A DNA stretch of 64,000 nt from Lampris incognitus. Taxonomy: Eukaryota > Chordata > Actinopteri > Lampriformes > Lampridae. The translations under genes and the position numbers were made by a program. This document shows, one piece after another, positions 19,363 to 30,935 of the stretch. The notes beneath the pieces are model-generated. The model saw only the letters and a list, made by a program, of their open reading frames with translations. It had not been told where the DNA came from and did not search any database. The stretch's first letter is position 1; each line of letters begins with the position of its first letter. The stretch covers positions 144,912,270 through 144,976,269 of the forward strand of contig NC_079211.1 in the NCBI RefSeq assembly GCF_029633865.1. Direction: 5' to 3'.

Positions 19363-22300
19363 CTGCAAATGTATCGTAAATGTTACAGTATGTTGGGGGG
19401 CATTGTGAATTATGAAGCTTCTTTTTAGTATTTTATTATTAGTATCTACGCTACATTTCAAACTGTATATGAGAGGAGAACATGAGATGGTTTAAGATGA
19501 TAGCTGAAAGAAGAATTAAAAGGGGGAGAGAAGGAATATGTGAGAAAAATTACACTACAGTGCATCGCTTGTGCTCACTGGGGAAGTTGCCTCATCCCTT
19601 CTTGGTACACAAAGACACACCTCATCTCTGATCTGGTACACAAAGAAAAGTACCTGCAATTTTCAGCCTTAAGTATGGCTTCATGCGTGCCATCATTCTC
19701 CTCCTCCAGACATGCCTGGGCAATCCTGGTGATGGGGAGAAACTTGCTGGCCAGGTAGCTGATGTCATCAGCCAGCGTTACACATTCCTCTACAAAAATA
19801 CAATAGCATAATTACATTTGGAGAAATGGCGAGAGGAACCTTAATGATAAATACATGTGAATGGCAAATGTCTTTTTTACAATAAAGTATTAAAATGAAG
19901 ACTGCAGTATAGGTAATTTCTGGAGGTTGAATTTCAAAACTCTGCAAACATTGCCTATACTAAAGGTTTTATCAGTGATGCTGTTTGTACATGTTTGTGT
20001 TTATATTCACATTTCCAAGCAGACGTATTTGTCCAATATAACTCATTTTATATTTTGCCTGAGGAACCAACAAGACACGCAAGAGAAGAGAACATAAGGA
20101 ATGTAGGGAATTGAGAGCTAGCGGATCACATTGAGATATACAAGCTCAGAATCGCTGATACAACCTTTAGTTGTGAACCATCTATTGCTATTTTGCTCAT
20201 CTATAGCTCTTTTGCTCATTAAAAACTAATTTGTTCCTGCACCTACTCCAGGGTCCCACAATGCCATCTTTCTGTAAATTGATTTAACTACCATAGTAAT
20301 CGGAGTGCTCTATGCTGCTGGTACTGACTGTCTATTGGTTGGCATGAACACCAAAACAACAAGGGAAAGAGAAAGGAAGCGGTCACAGCTATGGGTGGGA
20401 AGAATCCATCCAATAATGATTCTATTTGGATTCTTTAATCCAAACTTCAATATATCATAAAATCTTACATTTCACCATGGTTACTTATAGCTATCCTAAC
20501 AGTTACCTTCACACAACTTTGTCATAGTTGTGGATAGCTTTATACGTGGGCATGGCTCCACATTGGCCTCTTTTAACTGGCCCACTAAGGCGTTTTTCTG
20601 TCCCTTTTCCTTCCTCACGTATGCCACAACAGCATTCACAGAGAAGCACTCTGGAGGAGAGCATCTCCTCCTCAGCACCTCTGCACTCACCCAAAATCTG
20701 AAATATCAGTTTTATTTTCTGTATGGTGGCACAATATTTGACAAGAACGGTACACACTTGTACACAATAATCGTAGCTTTTAATTATTTTTAAATAAATA
20801 ATGTAATAAGTGTGAAATATTGTAGGTAATGACAGATGAGTTACCCCTTGGCTTTGGTGCCATCTGAGATCCGGAGAACACTCTCCACCTCAAACACAGT
20901 GCCAGTTTTATCAGCAATGGCAGCAGCAGTAGTATCTTCCACTATAGAAGTAAAATTGTAAAATTAGCATTTCTAATGAAGTCTCATTTATAAGGAGCAT
21001 ATATTTGTCTTTGAGGAAATCTTTGTGGAACCGATTATTTACAAATGGTCATTCTGTCATAGTTACAGCATGCAACTTAAGAACAGTGTGTGTGTGTGTG
21101 GGGGGGGGGTTATCTCCACACCTTGTTCAGCATGAGGTGATGCAACTGTCTTTGTTGGGGTCTCTGCTTCTGTTGATATATAAACAGAAACAATTATACC
21201 GTGTAACAGCATGTCTATAGACAGAAACCCAGTAAGCCAACAGTCGTGCTTAGATACAACCCCAGTCCAAGTAAAAGTTAATGATCTTGTAAATCAAAGA
21301 AAATATCTCAGAACTATATTCATTACCGGCAACCATCTCTGTTAGTGTCTCTGCTGCATCTGTTGATACATAAACGGAAACAATTATACCGCGTTACAGC
21401 ATGTCTATCAGAAACCCGGTCAGCCAACTGACTTGCTTGGATACAACCACAGTCCAAGTAAAAGTAATCCCGTAAACAAGCTTCTCTCTTCCTCAATTCA
21501 AATATTCCAGATCGTCTGGAATTTGACAAATAGACCAGAAAGACCAACCTACACACGACAAGTGGCCATCTCCACCATCAGGTGCCAACTAGTTAGACCA
21601 ACCACAGCACAGTATTCAATGACCAAACAATGGTTACCAGAAAGATCACCGTACATTCTTCATCATGTGGTGCGGCATGTACTGATGCTGCTGTATTTTC
21701 TAAACAAGACAAATCAAAATCCATCAGTAATGTACAATAACAGCGATGGTTTTGGACAAAATGATACATTGTGGGTGTCCTCACCTGCTTCTGTACTAGA
21801 CTCCAATGAGCAGGAGCATTTCTCCTGAAAAATATTTTGCATTAGAAATAGCTGTGAAGAATGAATAAATCAGCTGTTAAGTAAAGAATGTTGAAATTTT
21901 TAAAATATGATAAACGCTTTCCTTTTTCTTCGCTGTTAGTTTGAAGTGGCGTACAGTACAAATACCGGACAAATCTAAAAAATATGAATATGTTACTTTG
22001 TATAAAAAAAATAAAACCAATAGTACTGACATTTTGTGGGCCATAATCAAGCACATACCATGTGTCACATACTGAATACTGTATACTACCAGTAGCCTAC
22101 CAACAACAGCTCCCATAACTAAGTATGCACATCTTATAGGGTACAATTACGACATACTACTTTCGTGCCTTGAACATCCATGACGCTTTGAAATCTGACC
22201 CTATCCAACGCAGACCCTTATAATGCTAGGGAACGTGGGTCATAATCCCCAGAAAAGTATGGCAGCTTTCATGCTGCAAAATATGACTGGATGTAGTATT

Positions 22301-22950
22301 CCATCCACACATTTTCATTATGCCATGAATAAGAATATACTGTACGTACTACTACACTGGGAACACAGGGTTACTCCAGTGTGCTGTACCCTCAGACAAG
22401 CGATGTAGCAAAGATGTAACCCGAAGTATGGATTGAATGCTCCGAATTTACAACAGTATACTTAAATTCAAAACCATTCCATCTTACATTTCTGCTACAA
22501 CACCTGTCTTAGGGCACAGCACATTGGAGTAAGCCCCTGATACTGCTTAGCAAGGGAATTATATAGAAGGAGCGCCAGCCTCTCCCTCTCCCTCTCAACA
22601 CGAGGGCATTGAAGGTGCCCCTTTTCCCCGTTCAGGAACATTGCTGCAAACTAAAAGGTTTGCGGAGTTCAACCAAAGAGTATGGGCGTTACGGTTCAAC
22701 CGGCTACTTGCTAGCCCTCGCACATGCCGCACTAGCTTGATAGCTTCAGAAAGATATCTCAGCATTAGCATTATCATTTGAGTGAGGGGAAATAACCTTC
22801 CACGCATGTACACAAAAACAACTTACTATCGCTTGTCTTATTAATTGAACGCTTATATTTCACAGGGGAAAAAACTTACCTTAACAATGCTTGAGAAATC
22901 GTACGGTAGAGATTGACCGTGATTAAAATTCAAATTCAAATTAGCCCGCC
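19206..22950 (-). CDS. Divergent AP-2-type transcription factor gene
   Basis: AP-2 factors bind GC-rich DNA as dimers through a basic plus helix-span-helix domain. Exons on the minus strand are 21785-21824, 21655-21690, 21327-21359, 21122-21169, 20845-20941, 20507-20697, 19654-19789 and 19206-19362, with a 5' exon ending at 22880. Every junction is GT-AG and in phase. The match to AP-2 is clear in VSAEVLRRRCSPPECF (AP-2: VTVAEVQRRLSPPECL), in LCEEECVTLADDISYL, and in LASHGLGPNILKGTFALI (AP-2: LISHGFGSPAVC). The N-terminal exons are short, acidic and Ala/Thr-rich instead of the usual Pro/Gln-rich activator. Problems: an in-frame TGA at 19352-19350 in the last exon, removing about 48 residues, and no ATG in the visible frame. 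It may be a lineage-specific gene, a fresh pseudogene, or cargo of a mobile element. Confidence 0.75.
19654..19789 (-). CDS. AP-2-like exon: helix-span-helix part
   Basis: It encodes EECVTLADDISYLASKFLPI and ends EAILKAENC. It aligns with GEAVHLARDFGYVCE of AP-2. The acceptor is TTTTTGTAG and the donor GTACTT. Confidence 0.8.
20507..20697 (-). CDS. AP-2-like exon: SPPEC basic region
   Basis: It encodes FWVSAEVLRRRCSPPECFSV, then VRKEKGQKNALVGQLKEANV and the TMTKLCE end. The SPPEC core and the basic stretch after it are the most conserved AP-2 features in this gene. The acceptor is TATTTCAG and the donor GTAACT. Confidence 0.85.
20845..20941 (-). CDS. AP-2-like exon: start of DNA-binding domain
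   Basis: It encodes VEDTTAAAIADKTGTVFEVE and SVLRISDGTKAKG, and matches the PGRLSLLSSTSKYK position of AP-2. The acceptor is TTCTATAG and the donor GTAACT. Confidence 0.75.
21122..21169 (-). CDS. AP-2-like small N-terminal exon, 48 nt
   Basis: It encodes AETPTKTVASPHAEQ. Length is a multiple of three with phase 1 at both ends. The upstream 20 bases closely match those before the 33-nt exon at 21327-21359, so the two exons arose by local duplication. Confidence 0.6.
21327..21359 (-). CDS. AP-2-like small N-terminal exon, 33 nt
   Basis: It encodes AAETLTEMVA. The acceptor context GTATCAACAG is shared with the 48-nt exon; the donor is GTAATG. Phase 1 at both ends. Confidence 0.5.
21655..21690 (-). 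CDS. AP-2-like small N-terminal exon, 36 nt
   Basis: It encodes AASVHAAPHDEE. The acceptor is AAAATACAG and the donor GTACGG, which is weak. Phase 1 at both ends. Confidence 0.45.
21785..21824 (-). CDS. AP-2-like first clear coding exon, 40 nt
   Basis: It encodes EKCSCSLESSTEA. The acceptor is ATTTTTCAG and the donor GTGAGG. It starts in phase 0, so the exon ending at 22880 would have to supply the start. Confidence 0.5.
22880..22950 (-). other. Likely first exon of the AP-2-like gene
   Basis: The minus strand reads to ATTGTTAAG followed by the strong donor GTAAGT. The frame that fits the next exon is open for about 20 codons (HGQSLPYDFSSIVK) but has no ATG. Its 5' limit is a guess from the promoter elements just upstream. 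Confidence 0.45.
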
Positions 22951-23045
22951 GCTCTCCTGTTTTGGTTAGCCCCGCCTAGCCCCGCCTCTATTCTGTTTTT
23001 GATTGGTTGCCTGAATGAACCAATCACAGTACTTCTGCCCTCAGA
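22945..23045 (-). promoter_or_regulatory. Compact promoter: CCAAT, GC boxes, TTTGAA
   Basis: In minus-strand order the sequence has GATTGGTT and AACCAATC (CCAAT boxes in both directions, about 23000-23040), two GGCGGGGC boxes (22970-22990), then TTTGAATTTGAA (about 22933). The set fits an NF-Y/Sp1 promoter placed right before the first exon. TTTGAA downstream of CCAAT is the layout of cell-cycle CHR promoters; that reading is inference. Confidence 0.55.
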
Positions 23046-23822
23046 ACATCTTTGAGTAAGCAAAACTCCCATCCGCGAAGGGCATGTCCACCCTCACCAC
23101 ATCCATAAACCTCCTCTTTTGGCCATCCTCTTTTTCTCTTGCCTGGAAACTCCATATTCTGCATCCTTCTCCCAATATACCCAGCATCTCTCCTCCACAC
23201 ATGTCCAAATTATTTCCATCTTGCCTCTCTTGCTTTGTCTCCAAACCATCCAACCTGAGCTGTCCCTCTAATACACTCTTACCTGGCCCTGTCCTTTTTC
23301 ATTACTCCAAACAAAAATCATCGTCCCTTTCACTCTTGCTGGTACCCTTCTGTCGCAAATCACTCCTGATACTCTTCTGTTCACCCATTCCACCCTGCCT
23401 GCACTCTCTTCTTCACCTCTCCTCTGCACTCTGTTACTTTGAACAGTTGACCCCAAGTATTTAAACTCATCATCCACCTTCATCACCTCTACTCCTTGCA
23501 TCCTCACCATTCCACTGTCCTCCCTCTCTTTCGCGCGTAGGTATTCCATCTTGCTCCTACTGACTTTCATTTCTCCTCTCTCCAGTACATACCTCCACCT
23601 CTCCAGGCTCTCCTCAACCTGCACCCTACTCATGTCATCCGCAAACATCATAGTCCACGGAGACTCCTGCCTGATCTCATCCATCACCATTGCAAAAACG
23701 AAAGGGCTCAGAGCAGATCCTTGATGTAATCCCACCTCCATCTTGAACCCATCCATCATTCCTACCGCACACCTCACCATTGTCACACTGCCCTCATACA
23801 TATCCTGCACCACTCTTACATA

Positions 23823-25446
23823 CAGTGCATCCGGAAAGTATTCACACCTCTTCACTTTCCCCACATTTTGTTATGTTACAGCCTTATTCCAAAATGGATT
23901 AAATTCCTTGCTTTTCTTTCTCATCAATCTACACACAATACCCCAAAATGACAAAGCGAAAAAGGTTTTGTAGAAATTTTTGCAAATTTATTAAAAATAA
24001 AAAACTGAAATATTGCATGTACATAAGTATTCACACCCTTTACTCCGTACTTGGTTGAAGCACCCTTGGCAGCGATTACAGCCTCGAGTCTTCTTGGGTA
24101 TGACTACAAGCTTGGCACACCTATATTTGGGGTATTTCTCCCATTCTTCTCTGCAGATCCTCTCGAGCTCTGTAAGGTTAGATGGGGAGCATCAGGTCTT
24201 TCCAGAGATGTTCAATGGGGTTCAAGTCTGGGCTCTGGCTGGGCCACTCAAGGACATTCACAGACTTGTCTCGAAGCCACTCCTCCGTTGTCTTGGCTGT
24301 GTGCTTAGGGTTGTTGTCATGTTGAAAGCCAAACCTTCGCCCCAGTCTGAGGTCCTGAGCGCTCTGGGGCAGGTTTTCATCAAGGATCTCTCTGTACTTT
24401 GCTCCATTCATCTTTCCCTCGATCCTGACAAGTCTCCCAGTTCCTGCTGCTGAAAAACATCCCCACAGCATGATGCTGCCACCACCATGCTTCACTGTAG
24501 GGATGGTATTAGCAAGGTGATGAGAGGTGCCTGGTTTCCTCCAGATGTGACATTTGGCATTCAGGCCAACGAGTTCAATCTTGGTTTCATCAGACCAGAG
24601 AATTTTGTTTCTCATGGTCTGAGAGTCCTTTAGGTGCTTTCTGGCGAACTCCAAGCAGGCTGTCATGTGCCTTTTACTGAGCAGAGGCTTCCGTCTGGCC
24701 ACTCTACCATAAAGGCCGGATTGGTGGAGTGCTGCAGAGATGGTTGTCCTTCTGGAAGGTTCTCCCATCTCCACAGAGGAACGCTGGAGCTCTGTCAGGG
24801 TGACCATCGGGTTCTTGGTCACCTCCCTGACCAAGGCCCTTCTCCCCCGATTGCTCAGTTTGGCTGGGCGGCCAGCTCTAGGAAGAGTCCTGGTGGATCC
24901 AAACTTCTTCCATTTATGAATGATGGAGACCACTGTGCTCTTCGGGACCTTAAAAGCTGTAGATTTTTTTTTTGTACCCTTCCCCAGATCTGTGCCTGGA
25001 TACAATCCTGTCTCGGAGGTCCACAAACAATTCCTTTGACTTCATGGTTTGGTTTCTGCTCTGACATGCACTGTCAACAGTGGGACTTTATATAGACAGG
25101 TGCGTGCCTTTCCAAATAATGTCCAATCAATTGAATTTACTACAGGTGGACTCCAATCAAGATGTAGAAACATCTCAAGGATGATCAGTGGAAACAGGAT
25201 GAACCTGAGCTCAATTTTGAGTGTCATAGCAAAGGGTGTGAATACTTATGTACATGCAATATTTCAGTTTTTTATTTTTAATAAATTTGCAAAAATTTCT
25301 ACAAAACCTTTTTCACTTTATCATTATGGGGTATTGTGTGTAGATTGATGAGAAAGAAAAAGGAATTTAATCCATTTTGGAATAAGGCTGTAACATAACA
25401 AAATGTGGGGAAAGTGAAGGGGTGTGAATACTTTCCGGATGCACTG
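23823..25446 (-). mobile_element. Tc1-type transposon inside the RTE
   Basis: A 1624-bp element with terminal repeats starting CAGTGCATCCGGAAAGTATTC on the left and ending GAATACTTTCCGGATGCACTG on the right, flanked by TA at 23821 and 25447. Removing it restores CTTACATACTTCTC, as in the younger RTE. It carries one transposase gene on the minus strand. Confidence 0.95.
24178..25026 (-). pseudogene. Tc1 transposase, damaged at both ends
   Basis: A DD34E transposase. The core is open for 282 codons: helix-turn-helix part, NKILWSDETKIEL, FQHDNNPKHTA and [15 protein letters not shown] frameshift in the lysine run near 24970 separates it from the original start (MKSKELFVDLRD, about 25043), and a deletion after HLWKDL removes the end of the catalytic domain. 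It is unlikely to be active. Confidence 0.9.
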
Positions 25447-25715
25447 TACTTCTCTGCCACTCCCAACTTTCTCATACAATACAACACGTGTCTCGGCACT
25501 CTGTCATATGCTTTCTCTAAATCCACAAGGCACAATGTAACTCCTTCTGACCTTCTCTCTACTTCTCCATCAACATTCACAAAGCAAACATCTCATCTGT
25601 AGCGCTCTTTCATGGCATGAAACCATACCTACTACTATTTTCAGCTGCTCCCGTTAGGGGTCGCCACAGCAGATCATCCATTTCCATTTCTTCCTGTCTT
25701 GTGCATCTTCCTCTG

Positions 25716-27146
25716 TCACACCAGCCACCTGCATGTCTCCTTCACCACATCCACGAACCTCCTCTTTGGCCTTCCTCTTTTCCTCTTACCTGGCAGCTCC
25801 ATATTCAGCATTCTTCTCCCAATATACCCAGCATCTCTCCTCCACACATGTCCAAGCCATCTCAATCTTGCCTCTCTTGCTTTGTCTCCAAACCGTCCAA
25901 CTTGAGTGGTCCCTCTAATATACTCGTTCCTAATCCTGTCCTTCCTCATCACTCCCAGTGAAAATCTTAGCATCTTTGACTTTGTCACCTCCAGCTCCGC
26001 CTCCTGTCTTTTCGTCAGTGCCGCTGTCTCCAAACCATATAACATAGCTGGTCTCACAACCATCCTGTAAACCTTCCCTTTAACTCTTAATGGTATCCTT
26101 CTGTCGCAAATCACTCCTGACACTCTTCTCCACCCACTCCACCCTGCCTGCACTCTCTTCTTCACCTCTCTACTACATTCCCCATTACTTTGGACAGTTG
26201 ACCCCAAGTATTTAAACTCATATGCCTTCGTCACCTCCACTCCTTGCATCCTCACCATTCCACTGTCCTCCCTCTCATTCACGCATAGGTATTCCATCTT
26301 GCTCCTACTGACTCTCATTCCTCTTCTCTGCAGTGCATACCTCCACCTCTCCAGGCTCTCCTTAATCTGCACCCTACTCTCGCTACAGATCACAATGTCA
26401 TCTGCGAACATCATCGTCCATGGAGACTCCTGCCTGATCTTGTCCGTCAACCTGTCCATCACCATTGCAAACAAGAAAGGGCTCAGAGCCGATCCTTGAT
26501 GTAATCCCACCTCCACCTTGAACCCATCTGTCATTCCAACTGCACACCTCACCATTGTCACACTTCCCTCATACATATCCTGCACCACTCCTACATACTT
26601 CTCTGCTACTCCCGACTTCCTCATACAATACCACACCTCCTCTCTTGGCACCCTGTCGTATGCTTTCTCTAAATCTACAAAGACACAATGCAATGCTTTC
26701 TGGCCTTCTCTATACTTCCCAATCAACATTCTCAAAGCAAACATCGCATCTGTGGTGCTCTTTCGTGGCATGAAACCATACTGGTGCTCACTAATCGTCA
26801 CCTCTCCTCTTAACCTAGCCTCTATTACTCTGTCCCAAATCTTCATGCTGTGGCTGATCAACTTTATATCTCTGTAGTTTCTACAGTTCTGCACATCGCC
26901 CTTGTTCTTGAAAATCGGTACTGGTATGCTTCTTCTCCACTCCTCAAGCATTCTCTCACTTTCCAAGATTGTGTTAAACAATCTAGTTAAAAACCCCACT
27001 GCCATCTCTCCTAAACATCTCCATGCCTCCACAGGTATGTCATCAGGACCAACTGCCTTTCCACTCTTCATCCTCTTCATAGCTGCCCTCACTTCCTCCT
27101 TGCTAATCCACTGAACTTCCTGATTCACTATCCCTACATCATCCAA
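25716..27146 (-). pseudogene. RTE reverse transcriptase region
   Basis: 476 open codons. RTE-type motifs: MKSGKAVGPDDIPVEAWRCL, YGFMPRKSTTDAMFALRMLI, FVDLEKAYDRVPREEVWYCM, HQGSALSPFLFAMVMDRL and the catalytic FADDIVIC. The stop is followed by the 3' tail. It connects to the endonuclease only through frameshifts near 27140, 27370 and 27690, so it is scored as a pseudogene although the domain itself is whole. Confidence 0.9.
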
Positions 27147-27641
27147 CCCTCTCTCTCTCTCTCATTTTCTTCATTCATCAGCCCCTCAAAGTACTCATTC
27201 CACCTTCTCAGCATGCTCTCCTCGCTTGTCAGCACTTTTCCATTTGTATCCTTGATCACCCTAACTTGCTGCACATCCTTCGCAGCTTGGTCCCTCTGTC
27301 TAGCCAATCGGTACAAGTCCTTTTCTCCTTCCTTAGTGTCTAACCTGTCATACAACTCACCATATGCCTTTTACTTTGCCTTTGCCACCTCTATCTTCGC
27401 TTTACGCTGCATCTCCTTGTACTCCGGTCTACTTTCTTCATCTCTCTGACTATCCCAATTCTCTTTGCCAACCTTTTTCTCTGTATACTTTGCTGTACTT
27501 CCTCATTCCACCACCAAGTCTCCTTGTCTCCCCTCCTCTGTCCTGATGACACACCAAGTACCTTCCTAGTTGTCTCCCTTGCTATTTCTGCAGTGGTTGC
27601 CCAGCCACACGGCAAATCTTCACTACCACCCAGTGCCTGTC

Positions 27642-28748
27642 TTAACTCCTGCCTGAACTCCACACAACAGTCTTCCTCTTCAACTTCCACCATTTGATCT
27701 TCGGCTGTGTCTTCACTTGCTTCCTGCTCTTGGTCTCCAAAGTCATCCTACAGACCACCATCCAATGCTGCCTAGCTACGTTCTCCCCTGTCACCACCTT
27801 GCAGTCTCCAATCCCTTTTAGATCGCGCCTTCTACATAAGATATAGTCCACCTGTATGCACTGTCCTCCACTCTTGTACATCACCCTGTGTTCCTCCCTC
27901 TTCTTGAAATATGTATCCACCATAGCCATTTCCATCCTTTTCGCAAAATCGACCACCATCTGTCCTTCCACATTTCTCTCCTTGACACCAAACGTTCCCA
28001 TCACCTCCTCATCACCCCTGTTCCCTTCACCAACATGTCCATTGAAGTCCGCTCCAATCACCACTCTCTCCTCCTTGGGTATCCTCTCCACCACGTCGTC
28101 CAACTCACTCCAGAATTTTTCTTTCTCGTCCATCTCACACCAAACTTGCGGGGCATATGCGCTGATGACATTCAGCCATGCACCTTCAATTTCCAGCTTC
28201 ATACTCATCACTCTGTCTGACACTCTCTTCCCCTCCAACACGCTCTTGACATACTCTTCCTTCAGAATTACCCCTACCCCATTTCTCCTCCCATTCGCAC
28301 CATGGTAGAAGAGTTTGAACCCACCTCTGATACTCCTGGCCTTTCTCCCCTTCCACCTGATCTCTTGCACACACAGTATCCCTACATTTCTTCTTTCCAC
28401 CGTATCAGCCAGCTCTCTCCCTTTACCCGTCATAGTGCCAACATTCAAAGTTCCGACTCTCACTGCCACACGCCTAACCTTCCTCCTCTCTAACTGCCTC
28501 TGGACATGCCTTCTCCCTCTCCTTCTCCTTCGCCCAACAGTAGCATAGTTTCCACCGACACCCTGCTGGTTAACAGTACCGGTAGCAGTCGTTGGTAACC
28601 CGGGCCTTGACCGATCCGATATGGAAATCTTACTTATGATCCGAATATTTGATTTGGCAAAGATTTTATGCTGGATGCCCTTCCTGACGCAACCCTCACC
28701 ATTTGTCCGGGCTTGGGACCGGCACGAAGAATGCACTGGCTTGTGCAT
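27642..28748 (-). pseudogene. RTE endonuclease region
   Basis: 368 open codons. The apurinic-type endonuclease shows VGTLNVGTMTGKGRELADTV, CVQEIRWKG, VISAYAPQ, VIGADFNGHVG and VDYILCRRRDL. This domain nicks the target DNA for target-primed reverse transcription. A frameshift near 27690 separates it from the linker (27391-27693) and the reverse transcriptase. Confidence 0.88.
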
Positions 28749-29699
28749 CCTCAGTGGCTAGGTAGGCATGAAACCATACTGCTGCTCGCTAATTGTCACC
28801 TTTCCTCTTTACCTAGCTTCCACTAACTTTCCCATATCTTCAAGCTAATCAACTTTATATCTCTGTAGTTACTACAGCTCTACACATCACCCTTATTCTT
28901 GAAAATCAGTGCCAGTATGAGTCTTCTCCGCTCCTCAGGCATCCTCTCACTTTCCAATATTGTGTTAAACAATCTAGTTAAAAACTCCACTGCCATCTCT
29001 CCTAAACACCTTCATGCCTCCACAGGTATGTCATCTGGACCAACAGCCTTTCCACTCTTCATAGCTGCCCTCACTCCCTCCTTGCTAATCCACCCTACTT
29101 CCTGATTCACTATCCCCACATCATCCAATCTTCCCTCGTTCTTTCTCATTTTCTTCATTCATCAGCTCCACAAAGTATTCCATCCACCTTCTCAACACAC
29201 GTTCCTTGCTTGTCAGTACATTTCCATCTCTGTCCTTCATTGCCCTAACCTGCTGCACATCCTTCCCAGCTCGGTCCCTCTGTCTAGCCAATCAATACAA
29301 GTCCTTTTCTACTTCTTTAGTGTTAAACCTTTTACACAACCCACCATATACTTTTTCCTTTTCCTTTGCCACTTCTCTCTTCGTTTTATGCTACATCTCC
29401 TTGTACTCCTGTCTACTTTCTTCATCTCTGACTATCCCCCTTTTTCTTTGCCAGCCTCTTTCTCTGTATACTTTCCTGTACTTCCCCATTCCACCACCAA
29501 GTCTAATTGTCTTCCTTCCTCTGTCCAGATGACACACCAAGTACCTTTCTATCTGTCTCCTTCACTACTTCTAAAATGGTTGCCCGGCCATCCAGCAACT
29601 CTTCACTACCACCCAGTGTCTGTCTTAACTCCCCCCTGAACTCCACACAACAGTCTTCCGTCTTCAACGTCCAACATTTGATCCATGGCTCTGCCTTCA

Positions 29700-30300
29700 A
29701 GATGTATGCTGATTGCATTCTATTAAAATACATAAAGATATTACAAATGCTATATGTTTTGATTGAAGTGCTGGACTGTCTTACGGGCGTCTTTGCACAG
29801 CCTGCATCTTGGGTCTTGTCTGATGTAATAGACCCAGACCTCAATCGATCTCGTGCTGAGCGCCTGTTCTTGTGCTGCTATGATCAGAGCCTCTGTGCTG
29901 TCCTTCAGTCCATCCTTTTCTAGCCACTGGTAGCATCTCCAGGATTACAGTTGCAGTGGCATATACAAGCTTGTTGGTCTCTGTTATATGTTATGGTGGC
30001 AGTTGAGATATTGCATAAGGCTGTGTTCATATCTACAAGCAGGCTTTGTGATGGTACTTTGTCACTGAGTCGGAGAAACCGAGCCCAGGGATTGGCTGTC
30101 TTTAGTCTAGCCATTATTCTCATTTGAACCTCAGAAGCTTTAGTTGTCATGGCTGGTAGGATTGTCTCAGCTTGTTGGAGACTGTCCTTGTATATCTCCT
30201 GCGGCCATTCAGGGTGCTGAAATGTATAGTCATCCCGTTGAAGCAACTCCATCTCAAGTTGTGACAGTAGCTTCCTTTTGTTGATGTTCAAAACATTGAG
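29700..30300 (-). mobile_element. LINE fragment of R4/Dong/Rex6 type
   Basis: The minus strand reads LKDSTEALIIAAQEQALSTR and then RQDPRCRLCKDA.KTVQH near 29790, the cysteine-rich region of LINEs that use a restriction-like endonuclease. 29920-30291 is a second open piece (DDYTFQHPEWPQEIYKDSLQ, then PWARFLRLSDKVPSQSLL). The assignment comes from recall of fish elements and is moderate. 30300-30700 may be more of it. Confidence 0.6.
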
Positions 30301-30710
30301 CTACTAGCTGCTTCCGAGTCATTGTGGAAGTAGGTCCCCTACTGGTCCACAGTTCTTCACGCTTCATATAGAGCCTCTGCTGGGGTTATAGTAGCATTTC
30401 ATCAGTTCCAGGTTCTCAGCCCTTCTCCGCAAATGTCTTGTTCCGGTAGCCCATTTCTCATCAGGTTGCCTTGGTTCCCCAACATCTGACACAGACTTTG
30501 TTAACCCGGGCAATGTCTAAACCAGTGCGAGTCTATTATTGTTACTCTTACTCATATCTGAAGTTGTTGGCTTGTATAGCATTAGGAGTTTAGGCCACAG
30601 GCTCTTACTGGAGACTTGTCCCAACCGGGGTTTTAATCCCCGATCTCCGGCAGGAAAGCCAGCATTCTCTTAACTACTTAGCTATCAAGCTGCTATATCA
30701 AAGTAAGTGT

Positions 30711-30874
30711 GTATTTGTGTGTGTGTGTGTGTGTGTGAGAGAGAATATATGTATATATGTATGTATGTATGACGGCCCTGTGATGGACTGACAGCCTGTC
30801 CAGGGTGTCGCCCACTGACTGCTGGGATAGACTCCAGTATCCCCGTGACCTTGAGAGCAGGATAAGCGGTTTGG

Positions 30875-30931
<57 letters not shown>
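30711..30931 (+). repeat. Microsatellites and a SINE tail
   Basis: A (TG)n run at 30711-30738, then a 5'-truncated family 1 SINE tail (30772-30878, CCTGTCCAGGGTGTCGCCCA to GGATAAGCGGTTTGGATAA) that passes straight into a (TA)n run (30879-30931). Confidence 0.85.

Positions 30932-30935
<4 letters not shown>

Larger units (their letters stand above)
25629..28764 (-). mobile_element. Younger RTE LINE, nearly full length
   Basis: This copy inserted into the older RTE. GGCATGAAACCATAC at 25614-25628 and 28765-28779 is the 15-bp target-site duplication. The element ends (minus strand) in CTGTGGCGACCCC and a TAGTAG tail. It encodes an endonuclease and a reverse transcriptase in one broken frame. 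Confidence 0.93.
23075..29690 (-). mobile_element. Older RTE LINE, split by Tc1 and by a younger RTE
   Basis: Three pieces on the minus strand belong to one copy: 28765-29690, 25449-25628 and 23075-23820. In order they match the linker and the reverse transcriptase of the younger RTE copy at 25629-28764. The joins are exact: the younger RTE inserted at GGCATGAAACCATAC and the Tc1 at a TA. The reverse transcriptase piece has LEKAYDRVPR (about 25500) and LHQGSALSPFVFAMVMD (about 23710) with many breaks. The 3' end is missing at about 23075, next to the AP-2-like promoter. Confidence 0.85.

Noticed and set aside
23084..29532. Many plus-strand Ser/Pro/Leu-rich open frames
   Set aside because: They are antisense shadows of the minus-strand RTE LINE copies.
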